Assembly (NCBI GenBank): GCA_024690425.1
Contig: JAILCT010000007.1
Location: 1 to 13,810 of the forward strand
Reading direction: 5' to 3'
Source: Lachnospiraceae bacterium
Lineage (GTDB): Bacteria > Bacillota_A > Clostridia > Lachnospirales > Lachnospiraceae
Length of the DNA: 13,810 bases
A model generated the notes under the pieces. The model had not been told where the DNA came from. It was given only the letters and a program-made list of their open reading frames with translations, and searched no databases. This document shows positions 1 through 7,511 of this stretch, piece by piece. A program made the position numbers and the translations under genes. Positions within the stretch are counted from its first letter, which is position 1, and each line of letters begins with the position of its first letter.

Positions 1-19
1 ATTCAGTGTATTCTCCATA

Positions 20-2458
20 TCACGCCACACACTCCTTAACACAGAATAAATACTCATTTCCCCGGGTTCCCGGTATCATCAGGATAAAGGCTTCACACCT
101 CTTGTACCCTTCCGGACTCATGATCCTGAAGACATCGCCTATGTAGCCGCGGCCCGTACCCTCAACCCTTTCTTCAAGCGTTGCCGATTCAAAGAACTTA
201 AGACACCGTCCCGCCTCGGACGGGTGGACCATCTTGTTTGCAAAGTATCTGATGCCCTTCTGAAGGTCATTCCCGTCAACAGCATCACGGTCCAGATATT
301 TAAAGCCTCCCAGCAGGGGGAATATCGTGTTCTCACTTAAGTTAACCGTCTGCACGCTTGTGAACAGCAGGTTTACCTGCTTAAGGACAGAATCAAGCTT
401 CTCCCGCGCTTCCGACTTGGCGTCCTTAGACAGGTTCAGCAGCATGCCCGTAAGTATATGGTGGCCGTTATGTTCCGCGATCTCCTTTACGGTAATGCTT
501 ATAAAGCTGCCCCCCAACGTGTAGTAGAAGGTCTCCTCCTGCTTTGACATCTCGGCTATATTTGCAAATTCACGGTACTTCTTAATGAGGGGTGAGGACG
601 TATGGTATATCAGCCGGTCGATCGTCTCCAGGTTATACTCCTCGGTAAATATCTGGTCTTTGTATGACTTGTTCATAAAGAGGGTCTTAAAGTCCGTTCC
701 ATCGTCTTCTATCAGCTCAAGAGGTACATCCGTAGCCCTTGCGTTGAAACTTGCCGCCTGATAGAAGTCCCTCCATTCCGACGGTTCAACGTCAATGCCC
801 CTCTCCTCAAGGTGTCCGAAAACATCCTCAACAGGTTCCGGACGTCCGTAATAGTAACCCTGTATCAATCCGCAGCCTATCTCCCTCAGGAAATCAAGCT
901 GTTCCTTGGTCTCAACCCCCTCGGCCAGGGTCTTCATCCCTATATCCTTGGCCATGGTAACTACCGATTTTATTATACTCTTTGACTTATCCGTAAGCGG
1001 CGTAAGGAAACGCATGTCAAGCTTTAAGGTGTTAAAATCATAATCCTTGAGCAGGGTAAGGGACGAATAGCCCGAGCCAAAATCATCCATCCATATCTCG
1101 TAGCCCGCAGCCCTGAAATCATCTATCACCTTCCGCATCAGCTCCTCGTCGGAAGAGATCATGCTCTCTGTTATTTCAATATGAAGGTACTCCCTGGGAA
1201 CGCCGTGCTTCTTAACTGCCTCCTCAACAACGCCCAGCATGTCGCACATGATGAAATCAACCCTTGAAAAATTAACAGACGCAGGAACTGTCGGCAATCC
1301 TTCCTTAAGCCGCTCTCCTATGGTCCTGCATACCTTCTCGACCACATAGCAGTCAAGCTTATAGATACACCTCTCTTCCTCAAGGACACCGATGAACTTG
1401 TCAGGCGCAAGGAAACCGATCTCGGGATCTATCCAGCGGACAAGTGACTCCATGCTGCAGGCATTCCCGGTCAGTGACCTTACGACCGGTTGGTAATAGA
1501 TCCTGATCCATTCATTTTTAATGGCTTCATCTATCTTACCGACGACATACTCAGTTGTTTTTACGCGTTCGGCCAGCTCGGACGAATATTCCGCGTAATC
1601 GGTCTTATCAGCCTTCTTAACCGTGTCACAAGCCATTTTTGCACGCGACAGAGCCGTCTCAACATAAAAATCGGGGCCGGGCTCAAACCTGTAGATGCCA
1701 AACTTGAGTATGACATTATACCTGTTTCCGTAATCCTCAGCGAATGTCCTTATAGCCTGCTCGGTCCTGTCAATCGAGCTCTCGTATTCGGTAAACACGG
1801 CAAAATGGTCGTCGGACAGCCTCGATACAAATGCATTCCCGTAAACACTTCCAAGGACCTTGGCGACCTTCCTTAAGCAGGCATTGCCTTCATTTACGCC
1901 GCGCTCCAGGTTCAGCAGCTTAAAATTCACGAGATTTACATATATTACGGCGAAGGTCATCTTATCGTTCTCTTCGATGAACTGCCGGTTGATCCCTGCC
2001 GCATACCTGTCAAACTTCCGCTTGCCTAAAAGTCCTGTGACTATATCGAAATCATTTGCCGCATTATCCAGCCTGTGAAGATATATCGTCGCATAAAAAA
2101 CATCCCCCAGGTCATCATCATGGACCAGAGTCCAGTGATTGACAACGCGAAGGACGTCACCCTTTTTCGTTTTTATATTATAGAAAACATATCCGGAACC
2201 GTTCTTTGATTCCTCAACCTGTCTGCTTATCTCATTAAGTATTATTGAAGGAGCCGGGTCATGTATCATCCCCTCAAGCCTGCCGCCTACATGTGCAAGC
2301 AAATCATCCGCGTCCTTGCATTCGAAGAGGCGGATCAAATTATCGTTCACATATACAAGCTTCTGCTCATCATCCGCGCCGAAAACGAAGGCCCCGCCTT
2401 CCATCCTGTCGGCAAATGAACTGCTGATCTTTCGACCAATATCCGGGGAATCTACCAT
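20..2458 (-). CDS. PAS-GGDEF(degenerate)-EAL cyclic-di-GMP phosphodiesterase-like protein
   Basis: This 812-residue soluble protein probably hydrolyses c-di-GMP. An N-terminal PAS-like region (about 20-130) precedes a GGDEF domain (about 138-295) whose signature has become LSDDHF (about 214-219), so cyclase activity is unlikely. The EAL domain (about 305-545) keeps the expected catalytic residues: Glu337 in ESL, Asn396 in VNFS, Glu428 in EITES, Asp458-Asp459 in DDFGSGYS, Lys479, Glu513 in AEGVE and Gln533 in QGYYYGRP. About 265 further residues look like two PAS-like segments; the last has the 'VHPSEAGRCLKFF' and 'DVFRIMSPEGYKR' pattern. No membrane helix or signal peptide is visible. I chose the ATG at 2458 rather than the GTG at 2464 because the GTG lies inside the ribosome site. 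It is probably monocistronic. PDE activity is inferred from residues only. Confidence 0.9.
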   Translation of the reverse strand: MVDSPDIGRKISSSFADRMEGGAFVFGADDEQKLVYVNDNLIRLFECKDADDLLAHVGGRLEGMIHDPAPSIILNEISRQVEESKNGSGYVFYNIKTKKGDVLRVVNHWTLVHDDDLGDVFYATIYLHRLDNAANDFDIVTGLLGKRKFDRYAAGINRQFIEENDKMTFAVIYVNLVNFKLLNLERGVNEGNACLRKVAKVLGSVYGNAFVSRLSDDHFAVFTEYESSIDRTEQAIRTFAEDYGNRYNVILKFGIYRFEPGPDFYVETALSRAKMACDTVKKADKTDYAEYSSELAERVKTTEYVVGKIDEAIKNEWIRIYYQPVVRSLTGNACSMESLVRWIDPEIGFLAPDKFIGVLEEERCIYKLDCYVVEKVCRTIGERLKEGLPTVPASVNFSRVDFIMCDMLGVVEEAVKKHGVPREYLHIEITESMISSDEELMRKVIDDFRAAGYEIWMDDFGSGYSSLTLLKDYDFNTLKLDMRFLTPLTDKSKSIIKSVVTMAKDIGMKTLAEGVETKEQLDFLREIGCGLIQGYYYGRPEPVEDVFGHLEERGIDVEPSEWRDFYQAASFNARATDVPLELIEDDGTDFKTLFMNKSYKDQIFTEEYNLETIDRLIYHTSSPLIKKYREFANIAEMSKQEETFYYTLGGSFISITVKEIAEHNGHHILTGMLLNLSKDAKSEAREKLDSVLKQVNLLFTSVQTVNLSENTIFPLLGGFKYLDRDAVDGNDLQKGIRYFANKMVHPSEAGRCLKFFESATLEERVEGTGRGYIGDVFRIMSPEGYKRCEAFILMIPGTRGNEYLFCVKECVA

Positions 2459-2463
2459 AAGCA

Positions 2464-2469
2464 CCTCCC
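2464..2469 (-). promoter_or_regulatory. Ribosome binding site that fixes the EAL gene start
   Basis: GGGAGG on the minus strand lies five bases before the ATG at 2458. A GTG at 2464-2462 is in frame but overlaps this site, so it cannot be the start. Confidence 0.75.
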
Positions 2470-2496
2470 TTATGTACTATTGGTGAGGTAATAAAT

Positions 2497-2525
2497 ATTG
2501 TATCATATCAGCCTATGTTTGTACA
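2497..2525 (-). promoter_or_regulatory. Promoter of the EAL gene with extended -10
   Basis: On the minus strand, TGTACA (2525-2520) is separated by 17 bases from TACAAT (2502-2497). TG plus one base precedes the -10 box, giving an extended -10. The implied transcript would start about 30 bases before the ATG at 2458. The promoter sits just past the terminator hairpin of the upstream GH13 gene, consistent with a separate transcription unit. Confidence 0.6.
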
Positions 2526-2528
2526 TTT

Positions 2529-2566
2529 AAAAGTGACACATCGGTTATGAACGCTGTGTCACTTTT
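2529..2566 (-). terminator. Hairpin terminator after the GH13 gene
   Basis: AAAAGTGACACA (2529-2540) and TGTGTCACTTTT (2555-2566) form a perfect 12-bp inverted repeat around a 14-base loop. On the minus strand it begins one base after the TAG stop of the GH13 gene and ends in TTTTAAA, fitting a modest intrinsic terminator. The stem is only 5/12 GC, so efficiency is uncertain. The symmetry also gives a short T-run on the plus strand. Confidence 0.6.
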
Positions 2567-2567
2567 A

Positions 2568-4106
2568 CTATATGATTGCAAAAGAACCGGGGCCTGCTAT
2601 TGCCGTATCTTTATCTATCGTACAGGTTCCTGCCGCAAAGACTATTGTTCTGCCGTCAAAAATGCTGTTGCTGACTCTGAGGGTCCCTGATGACGGATTC
2701 ACAATGCAAATGCGGTTCCCCCGCCTGTATACAAAGGGCTCGTCCTCACCTGTATGCAAAACGGCAAAATCACCGTCAGAATCAAAATCACTGTATGAAG
2801 CCTTAAGGGCCGTAAGCCTTCTGACGGTATTAAGGAGTGAGTTGTCATCCTTCTCCTGACTTTCCACGGTGGGCGCTTCTTTATTTTCGTCAACGGGAAG
2901 ATAGAGCTTATCCTTTGCTGCAGTTGAAAAGCCCCTGTTCGCCGAATCATCCCATTGCATGGGAGTACGGCTTCCGGTCCTTGTGTAGCCGCCTTCCCTG
3001 GTATGGACATCAAGGTAATGCATGCCGATCTCATCCCCGTAGTAGATAAACGGAACTCCGGGAAGAGTCATAAGGGTCGCATATGCCACCTTCAGTTCAT
3101 CAACCGATAAGGTATAAGCGGGCCTTATGGTATCATGGTTGCATGTGATCATGGAGATAAAGCCCTTACCCTTTGTATTATAATACCTTGGAAGATATTC
3201 ACCAAGGAAGCGTGTGATATCGCACTTATCCTTCTTCTTAAAGAAGCTCAGATCCGTATCATTTGCTTCATAATCCCTCATAAGGGAATTATATCCGTTG
3301 CCTGGATGATCGAGGTAGAAATCCATATCAAAGCCCGCCCCGTTTATTGATACCTCGGGATCGTTCCACTCAGCTATAAAGGCAGCCTCCGGGAATTCTT
3401 TCCTTATGGGCTTAAAGATATCCCTCCACACTTCGCAGGTGCCTGACTTTCTGTCATCATCATCCTTAACCAGGGATCCAGCCATATCAACGCGGAAGCC
3501 ATCGCACCCGTGTGACAGCCAGAACCTTATCACATCTCGGATCGCCTCTCTTGTTGCAAGCGGACCCTCATCATCAATGGCCTGCTGCCAGGGCTCCTTG
3601 GGACTTAGGAATCCGTAATTGAGGGCCGGCTGGCACTTGAAGAAGTTAAGCATATATGTGCCGTCACGGTCACATTCACCGCCTATGTAAGGGTGGCCGG
3701 CCATTCCCGCAAGCCATCCGTTCGACCAGATATACCTGTCGGAATACTCATTCCGCTCAGCCTTCCCGCTTGCCTTAAACCACTCATGCTCCTCGCTGGT
3801 ATGGCCCGGAACAAGATCGAGCAGGACCTTAATGTCCTGTTTATGGGCCTCTTCAAAGAGGCGGTAGAGATCTTCGTTCGTTCCATACCTGGCTGCTGCC
3901 TTCTTATAATCCCTTACGTCATATCCCGCATCCTTGAAGGGAGAATCGAAGCAGGGGTTGATCCAAAGGGCGTTGGCGCCCAGGCTCTTTATGTAATCAA
4001 GCTTACTTATTATTCCGTTAAAGTCACCTATCCCGTCGCCGTTGCTATCGCAGAAGGACTGGGGGTAGATTTCGTAGAATATTGCTTTTTTCAGCCAATC
4101 TAACAT
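2568..4106 (-). CDS. GH13 family alpha-glucosidase / alpha-amylase-like enzyme, cytoplasmic
   Basis: The 512-residue protein is a GH13 (alpha-amylase superfamily) enzyme acting on alpha-glucosidic bonds. Visible marks are a calcium-binding loop DSNGDGIGD (20-28), GHTS with His102, the nucleophile Asp207 in GFRVD, the acid/base Glu246 in IAEW, Asp325 in NHD, and RTPMQWDDSANRGFS (380-394), typical of oligo-1,6-glucosidase, trehalose-synthase and alpha-glucosidase branches. Region I reads GHTS where NHTS is usual. No signal peptide is seen, so it probably trims intracellular malto-oligosaccharides. The ATG at 4106 has AGGA six bases upstream. It follows glycogen phosphorylase on the same strand after 169 bp holding an inverted-repeat element, and is closed by a hairpin. 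Substrate and subfamily cannot be settled from sequence alone. Confidence 0.9.
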   Translation of the reverse strand: MLDWLKKAIFYEIYPQSFCDSNGDGIGDFNGIISKLDYIKSLGANALWINPCFDSPFKDAGYDVRDYKKAAARYGTNEDLYRLFEEAHKQDIKVLLDLVPGHTSEEHEWFKASGKAERNEYSDRYIWSNGWLAGMAGHPYIGGECDRDGTYMLNFFKCQPALNYGFLSPKEPWQQAIDDEGPLATREAIRDVIRFWLSHGCDGFRVDMAGSLVKDDDDRKSGTCEVWRDIFKPIRKEFPEAAFIAEWNDPEVSINGAGFDMDFYLDHPGNGYNSLMRDYEANDTDLSFFKKKDKCDITRFLGEYLPRYYNTKGKGFISMITCNHDTIRPAYTLSVDELKVAYATLMTLPGVPFIYYGDEIGMHYLDVHTREGGYTRTGSRTPMQWDDSANRGFSTAAKDKLYLPVDENKEAPTVESQEKDDNSLLNTVRRLTALKASYSDFDSDGDFAVLHTGEDEPFVYRRGNRICIVNPSSGTLRVSNSIFDGRTIVFAAGTCTIDKDTAIAGPGSFAII

Positions 4107-4147
4107 ATTTATTCCTCTTCACTCACTATTCCGCTCACCGTCGTGAT

Positions 4148-4254
4148 ATTTTGGACGAACCGTCACAGTACCGGTTCACAGACTCGAATCCATTCTCGCT
4201 GTTCACACTCTCCCCTCCATCCGGTCGGGGAGCACCGTTCCTCTCGTCCAAAAT
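4148..4254. repeat. 107-bp branched inverted-repeat element between glgP and the GH13 gene
   Basis: Perfect 11-bp arms ATTTTGGACGA (4148-4158) and TCGTCCAAAAT (4244-4254) enclose further pairings: GAACCG/CGGTTC (4157-4177, slightly overlapping the outer arm), a weaker ACAG...CTGT arm around GAATCCATTC, and CTCCCC/GGGGAG (4210-4232). The predicted fold is an outer stem with three inner arms. Loosely similar flanks, TCACT..TTCCGCTCA near 4121-4137 and TCACT..TTCGCTCA near 4254-4270, could be a degraded direct repeat. It lies in the gap between two same-strand genes and has no T-run. It may be a small mobile element, an mRNA-processing structure or a leader element of the GH13 gene. Confidence 0.6.
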
Positions 4255-4275
4255 TCACTCCGGTTCGCTCATCTA

Positions 4276-6543
4276 TTATTTTAACGTCTTCCAAATATCA
4301 CGGTCATACTCTGCGATTGTTCTGTCGGATGAGAAGAAGCCTGCCTTGGCGATGTTTGTAAGCATCTTCTTGCGCCAGGTATCGGTATCCTCGTAGTCGG
4401 TGAAGGCCTTGTCCTTTACCTTGATATAATCCTCAAGATCAAGGAGCGTCATGAACCAGTCCTTGTTGAGGAGCTCCTTGTAGAGGCGCTCGAGGTTCTC
4501 CTTATCTCCGACCTTTAAGGCTTCCTTGCTCACGATAAAGTCAACCGCCTCTTTTATGACTTTGCTCTTCTTATAGTAATCCTTCGATACGTAATCAGCC
4601 TTCTCGTAGTGTTTAATGACAGTATCTGAATCCTCACCGAAGACGTAAATATTATCCTTGCCTACAAGATCGCATATCTCAACATTGGCTCCGTCCATGG
4701 TTCCAAGGGTAACCGCACCGTTTAGCATGAACTTCATGTTGCCGGTTCCCGATGCCTCCTTGCTCGCAAGGGATATCTGCTCGGAGATATCACAGGCGGG
4801 GATCAGCCTCTCTGCATAGGATACGTTGTAATTCTCAACCATGACAAGCTTCATATAAGGTGAGGCCTGCGGGTCATTGTTGATGATCTCCTGAAGGACC
4901 AAAAGAAGATGGATTATATCCTGTGCGATCACGTAAGCCGGCGCAGCCTTGGCTCCGAAGATGAATGTCATCGGACGGACGGGCTTCTTGCCTGACTTTA
5001 TCTCAAGATATTTATGGATAATGTAGATGGCGTTCATCTGCTGACGCTTATACTCATGCAGGCGCTTGATCTGGATGTCGAAGATTGACTCGGGATCGAT
5101 CGTAACGCCTTCCTTCTCCTTGATATAGGCTGCCAGCTCAAGCTTCTTATCCTTCTTGATTCCGGCAATCTTATCAAGCACTGCTGCATCACCCTTAAAG
5201 TCAAGCAGCTTCTTAAGTTCATCCGCATCCTTCTTCCAGCCATTTCCGATAAGCTTCGTGATCTCGTCGGAAAGCTCACGGTTGCAGGACATAAGCCAGC
5301 GGCGGAAGGTGATACCGTTGGTCTTGTTGTTGAACTTCTCAGGATAGATATCATAGAAGTGCTTAAGCTCGGAATCCTTAAGTATCTGGGTATGCAGGGC
5401 CGCAACACCGTTTATCGAATATCCGAAATGGATATCTATATGGGCCATATGTACCCTGTCATCGTCATCTATGATCCATACACGTTTATCGCTGTACTTC
5501 CTTACAGTAAGGCGGTCAAGCTCCTTTATGATGGGCACGAGCTGCGGAACAACCTTCTCAAGGTATGAAAGAGGCCACTTCTCAAGTGCTTCCGCAAGGA
5601 TCGTGTGGTTGGTATAAGCACAGGTCCTGCTTACCACGTCGATCGCATCCTTCATGGTGAAGCCTTCCTTCTCGGTAAAAAGCCTTATAAGCTCTGGGAT
5701 GACCATCGTGGGATGGGTATCGTTTATCTGGATGGATACATGCTCATGGAGCTTGTGGAGATCGATGCCCTTGCTCTTTACATCCCCAAGGATCATCTGT
5801 GCACCGTTGCTTACCATGAAGTACTGCTGATAGATCCTTAACAGGTTGCCTGCCTCATCAGAGTCATCCGGATAGAGGAAAAGGGTAAGATTCTTCTCTA
5901 TAGCCTCCTTGTCAAAATCAATCCCGTCCTTTACAAGCGATTCATCCACTGTCTCGATATCAAAGAGATGAAGCTTGTTGATATCGCCGCCGTATCCCAA
6001 TACATCTATATCGTAGAGCCTGCTCTTTACCTTGCGGTCACCGAATTCAACCTCGTATGAGATATCGGTATCACGAAGCCAGCCTGTAGGTTCTATCCAG
6101 TCATTCTTCTCGGCTGTCTGCTTATGATCCTTAAATACCTGCTTAAAGAGGCCGAAATGGTAGTTAAGACCTATACCGTCTCCCGGTATTCCAAGTGTTG
6201 CCATTGAATCAAGGAAACATGCCGCCAGCCTTCCTAGACCACCGTTACCCAGTGAAGGTTCCGGCTCGATCTCCTCAAGGGCTGCGAGTGACTTTCCATT
6301 CTTCTTAAGGACATCAGCCACCTCATCATATATCTGCAGATTTATGAGGTTGTTCGATAAGAGCTTACCTATAAGGAACTCGGCGGAGATGTAGTAGACC
6401 TTCTTGGGGCCGCTTATGATCTTCTTCTCGCTCATCTGCTTCTTGACGAAGGTAAGCAGGGCGTAATAGAGTTCCTTATCGGTGCAGGTCTGGATCTGCT
6501 TGTTGTAGAGTTCCATTGTTACTTCGTTGAGTTTCGCTTCCAT
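4276..6543 (-). CDS. glgP: Glycogen/alpha-glucan phosphorylase
   Basis: This enzyme releases glucose-1-phosphate from the non-reducing ends of glycogen or maltodextrin using phosphate and pyridoxal phosphate (PLP). The phosphorylase signature [13 protein letters not shown] is intact, with the PLP-binding lysine at about residue 604, followed by [14 protein letters not shown]. Near the N terminus, [19 protein letters not shown] and [11 protein letters not shown] are typical of the family. At 755 residues it is at the short end of the family (E. coli is about 815). The reading frame is open 44 codons further upstream, but I chose the ATG at 6543 because GGGAGG lies five bases before it and the upstream codons lie in a repeat array and promoter-like DNA. 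It probably works with the downstream GH13 enzyme. Its upstream region carries a TATAAT box, three 32-bp repeats and a LacI-type palindrome. Confidence 0.95.
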   Translation of the reverse strand: MEAKLNEVTMELYNKQIQTCTDKELYYALLTFVKKQMSEKKIISGPKKVYYISAEFLIGKLLSNNLINLQIYDEVADVLKKNGKSLAALEEIEPEPSLGNGGLGRLAACFLDSMATLGIPGDGIGLNYHFGLFKQVFKDHKQTAEKNDWIEPTGWLRDTDISYEVEFGDRKVKSRLYDIDVLGYGGDINKLHLFDIETVDESLVKDGIDFDKEAIEKNLTLFLYPDDSDEAGNLLRIYQQYFMVSNGAQMILGDVKSKGIDLHKLHEHVSIQINDTHPTMVIPELIRLFTEKEGFTMKDAIDVVSRTCAYTNHTILAEALEKWPLSYLEKVVPQLVPIIKELDRLTVRKYSDKRVWIIDDDDRVHMAHIDIHFGYSINGVAALHTQILKDSELKHFYDIYPEKFNNKTNGITFRRWLMSCNRELSDEITKLIGNGWKKDADELKKLLDFKGDAAVLDKIAGIKKDKKLELAAYIKEKEGVTIDPESIFDIQIKRLHEYKRQQMNAIYIIHKYLEIKSGKKPVRPMTFIFGAKAAPAYVIAQDIIHLLLVLQEIINNDPQASPYMKLVMVENYNVSYAERLIPACDISEQISLASKEASGTGNMKFMLNGAVTLGTMDGANVEICDLVGKDNIYVFGEDSDTVIKHYEKADYVSKDYYKKSKVIKEAVDFIVSKEALKVGDKENLERLYKELLNKDWFMTLLDLEDYIKVKDKAFTDYEDTDTWRKKMLTNIAKAGFFSSDRTIAEYDRDIWKTLK

Positions 6544-6548
6544 GTGTT

Positions 6549-6554
6549 CCTCCC
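6549..6554 (-). promoter_or_regulatory. Ribosome binding site that fixes the glgP start
   Basis: GGGAGG on the minus strand lies five bases before the ATG at 6543. No comparable site precedes the more upstream in-frame ATG at 6675, whose extension reads through tandem repeats. Confidence 0.8.
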
Positions 6555-6582
6555 AATATAGAATTATATGTACTGCTTCTAA

Positions 6583-6588
6583 ATTATA
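6583..6588 (-). promoter_or_regulatory. Probable -10 box of glgP
   Basis: A perfect TATAAT on the minus strand is placed to start transcription about 30 bases before the glgP ATG. No good -35 hexamer is found at 16-18 bases; that position falls in the first 32-bp repeat. An activator-dependent promoter would fit. A second TATAAT at 6563-6568 is too close to the start codon to be preferred. Confidence 0.45.
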
Positions 6589-6601
6589 TACTTTTGATTT
6601 T

Positions 6602-6690
6602 GAAATATCATTTCCCGAACAGCTTGTGTTTTCGAAATACCATTTCTCGGACAGCTTGTGTTTTCGAAATACCATTTCTCGGACAGCTTG
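6602..6690. repeat. Three 32-bp direct repeats upstream of glgP
   Basis: Two full copies (6602-6633 and 6634-6665) and a 25-bp third (6666-6690) lie head to tail. Copies 2 and 3 are identical over 25 bp, and copy 1 differs at three or four positions. Each holds the short dyad GAAATACCATTTC or a variant, and copies join through TTTTCGAAAT. The 32-bp period is close to three helical turns, so equivalent bases lie on one DNA face. The array abuts the glgP -10 region and occupies its -35 position, suggesting a regulator-binding array. Confidence 0.85.
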
Positions 6691-6731
6691 GTCGGAGTAG
6701 AAGTATTTCCTATATGTTTTACATTAAAGTA

Positions 6732-6745
6732 GGAAAACGTTTTCC
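6732..6745. promoter_or_regulatory. Perfect 14-bp palindrome resembling a LacI-family operator
   Basis: GGAAAACGTTTTCC is fully self-complementary with a central CG, the form typical of LacI/CcpA-family operators. It lies about 190 bp upstream of the glgP ATG and beyond the 32-bp repeats. LacI-family control of glycogen or maltodextrin genes is common in Firmicutes. A LacI-family regulator is encoded at 10715-11704, but it may not be the one that binds here. Confidence 0.5.
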
Positions 6746-6755
6746 GCAACCCCTA

Positions 6756-6940
6756 TTTTATATTTTTTCAGCTCTGTATTCTGCATCTTTTTGTTTTCGG
6801 TTTTTCTGCTTTTCCAGTGTTTACTTTTTTCAACTGTTCTTCTTTATTTATAATTGTAATTTTTTGGGGGTTGTTGTTCTTTTTATTTATAGTTGTTCTT
6901 TTTTATATTCATAATTGTTCTTTTTATCTACAGCTGATCT
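6756..6940. other. T-rich tract with about 20-bp phased repeats, probably curved DNA
   Basis: The plus strand is strongly T-rich. TGTTCT or close variants begin at 6835, 6855 (TGTAAT), 6875, 6894, 6916 and 6935 (TGATCT), spaced 19-22 bp. T-runs of 5-6 bases are centred near 6862, 6882, 6901 and 6923. Tracts phased at about two helical turns usually bend DNA. No credible protein is encoded: the overlapping plus-strand reading frame of 106 codons is low-complexity Phe/Ser/Tyr and starts inside the 32-bp repeats. Confidence 0.6.
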
Positions 6941-6948
6941 TCTATCAA

Positions 6949-7321
6949 GCACGCCTATCGGGGTTCACAGGTTATGTGCGTGTAAGCTCATTCTATGCAG
7001 TTACATCCTGTACACGCAAATGCCTGTTTCTTTAATTCTGCGTGTCGGCATCAGATCGAAATCGATAAATAGAAACACGCCCAAAGGGCCCTACTCCTCC
7101 GAGGCGTGTTTGATACTGTCAAAACTGATCATCGATAACACGCCTTAATGACCATTCTTCTCTGAGGCGTGTCGATATCCTGATGAAGCTTTTTTTCACA
7201 ACACGCATATAGACTCTTGCTGTTGTACTGCGTGCTCATTAACGCTGTATAAGACATTTTCACATCAAATCCAGAGAAACATAGACACGCCAAAGGCTCA
7301 TGATTATCAATCGACGTGTCT
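6949..7321. repeat. Array of six regularly spaced ACACGC/GCGTGT hairpins
   Basis: Six successive inverted repeats share arms of the form ACACGCC ... GGCGTGT: 6949-6983, 7012-7045, 7073-7111 (9-bp arms), 7138-7172, 7201-7235 and 7283-7321. Loops are 20-25 bases. Starts are 63, 61, 65, 63 and 82 bp apart; the first four spacers are 26-28 bp. Identity continues past the arm in several copies as ACACGCC-(A/T)AA-N-G. Twelve alternating copies of one 7-bp motif are therefore present. No gene is visible. It could be a structured RNA, a binding-site cluster for a dyad-recognising protein, or a satellite-like repeat. The strand of any transcript is not clear. Confidence 0.85.
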
Positions 7322-7344
7322 CACTTCATCAATCCGGTCCAGGC

Positions 7345-7374
7345 TTGAAATTCTTGTACAACTTTTTCTATATT
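7345..7374 (+). promoter_or_regulatory. Candidate distal promoter of the lipase gene
   Basis: TTGAAA (7345-7350) and TATATT (7369-7374) are separated by 18 bases, each 5/6 to consensus. A transcript from here would start near 7382, after the hairpin array, and would carry the four 20-21-bp repeats in its leader. Confidence 0.4.
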
Positions 7375-7386
7375 TTTTCGATATAA

Positions 7387-7466
7387 GGTTACAGATCAAT
7401 GGGGCATGTTATTGATCAAAAGGGCAAGATTACAAATCATAGAGGCAAGGCTTCGTGTCAAAGGCA
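7387..7466. repeat. Four 20-21-bp imperfect direct repeats upstream of the lipase gene
   Basis: The unit is roughly TTACAGATCAAAGGGGCAAG. The ATCA core occurs at 7395, 7415 and 7436, with TGTCA in the fourth unit ending at 7460. GGCA occurs at 7403, 7423, 7444 and 7463. Spacing of 19-21 bp is two helical turns. The array ends 16 bp before a perfect TTGACA at 7483, the usual location of activator sites. LytTR-type regulators bind direct repeats of about this period, but the motif does not match their consensus well enough to name one. Confidence 0.65.
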
Positions 7467-7482
7467 GCTCATAAACATGAAC

Positions 7483-7511
7483 TTGACAATGGTGTAAATG
7501 CCTGTCAGGAT
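7483..7511 (+). promoter_or_regulatory. Candidate proximal promoter of the lipase gene
   Basis: A perfect TTGACA (7483-7488) is followed after 17 bases by CAGGAT (7506-7511), a poor -10 box. The start would be about 25 bases before the ATG at 7544. A strong -35, weak -10 and upstream repeat array fit a regulated promoter, but the weak -10 leaves it uncertain. Confidence 0.4.

Noticed and set aside
4148..4254. tRNA gene suggested by the four-way fold and GACTCGAATCC
   Set aside because: The outer stem is 11 bp, the arm spacing is wrong, and no anticodon loop or CCA-proximal layout fits.
4082..4396. Plus-strand reading frame across the glgP/GH13 gap
   Set aside because: It overlaps the ends of two well-supported minus-strand genes and the inverted-repeat element, with no family resemblance.
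6544..6675. N-terminal extension of glycogen phosphorylase to 799 residues
   Set aside because: The extension is encoded by the tandem repeats and the -10 region; a strong ribosome site selects the ATG at 6543.
6594..6914. Plus-strand reading frame of 106 codons
   Set aside because: It starts inside the 32-bp repeats and runs through T-rich DNA, giving low-complexity Phe/Ser/Tyr; no ribosome site was seen.
6949..7321. CRISPR array
   Set aside because: The repeats are short, alternate in orientation and have variable loops; there is no constant 25-37-bp direct repeat with unique spacers and no cas gene nearby.
7387..7466. c-di-GMP (GEMM) riboswitch suggested by GGGCAAG and nearby signalling genes
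   Set aside because: The paired stems and the conserved second half of the aptamer are absent; the region is better explained by four direct repeats.
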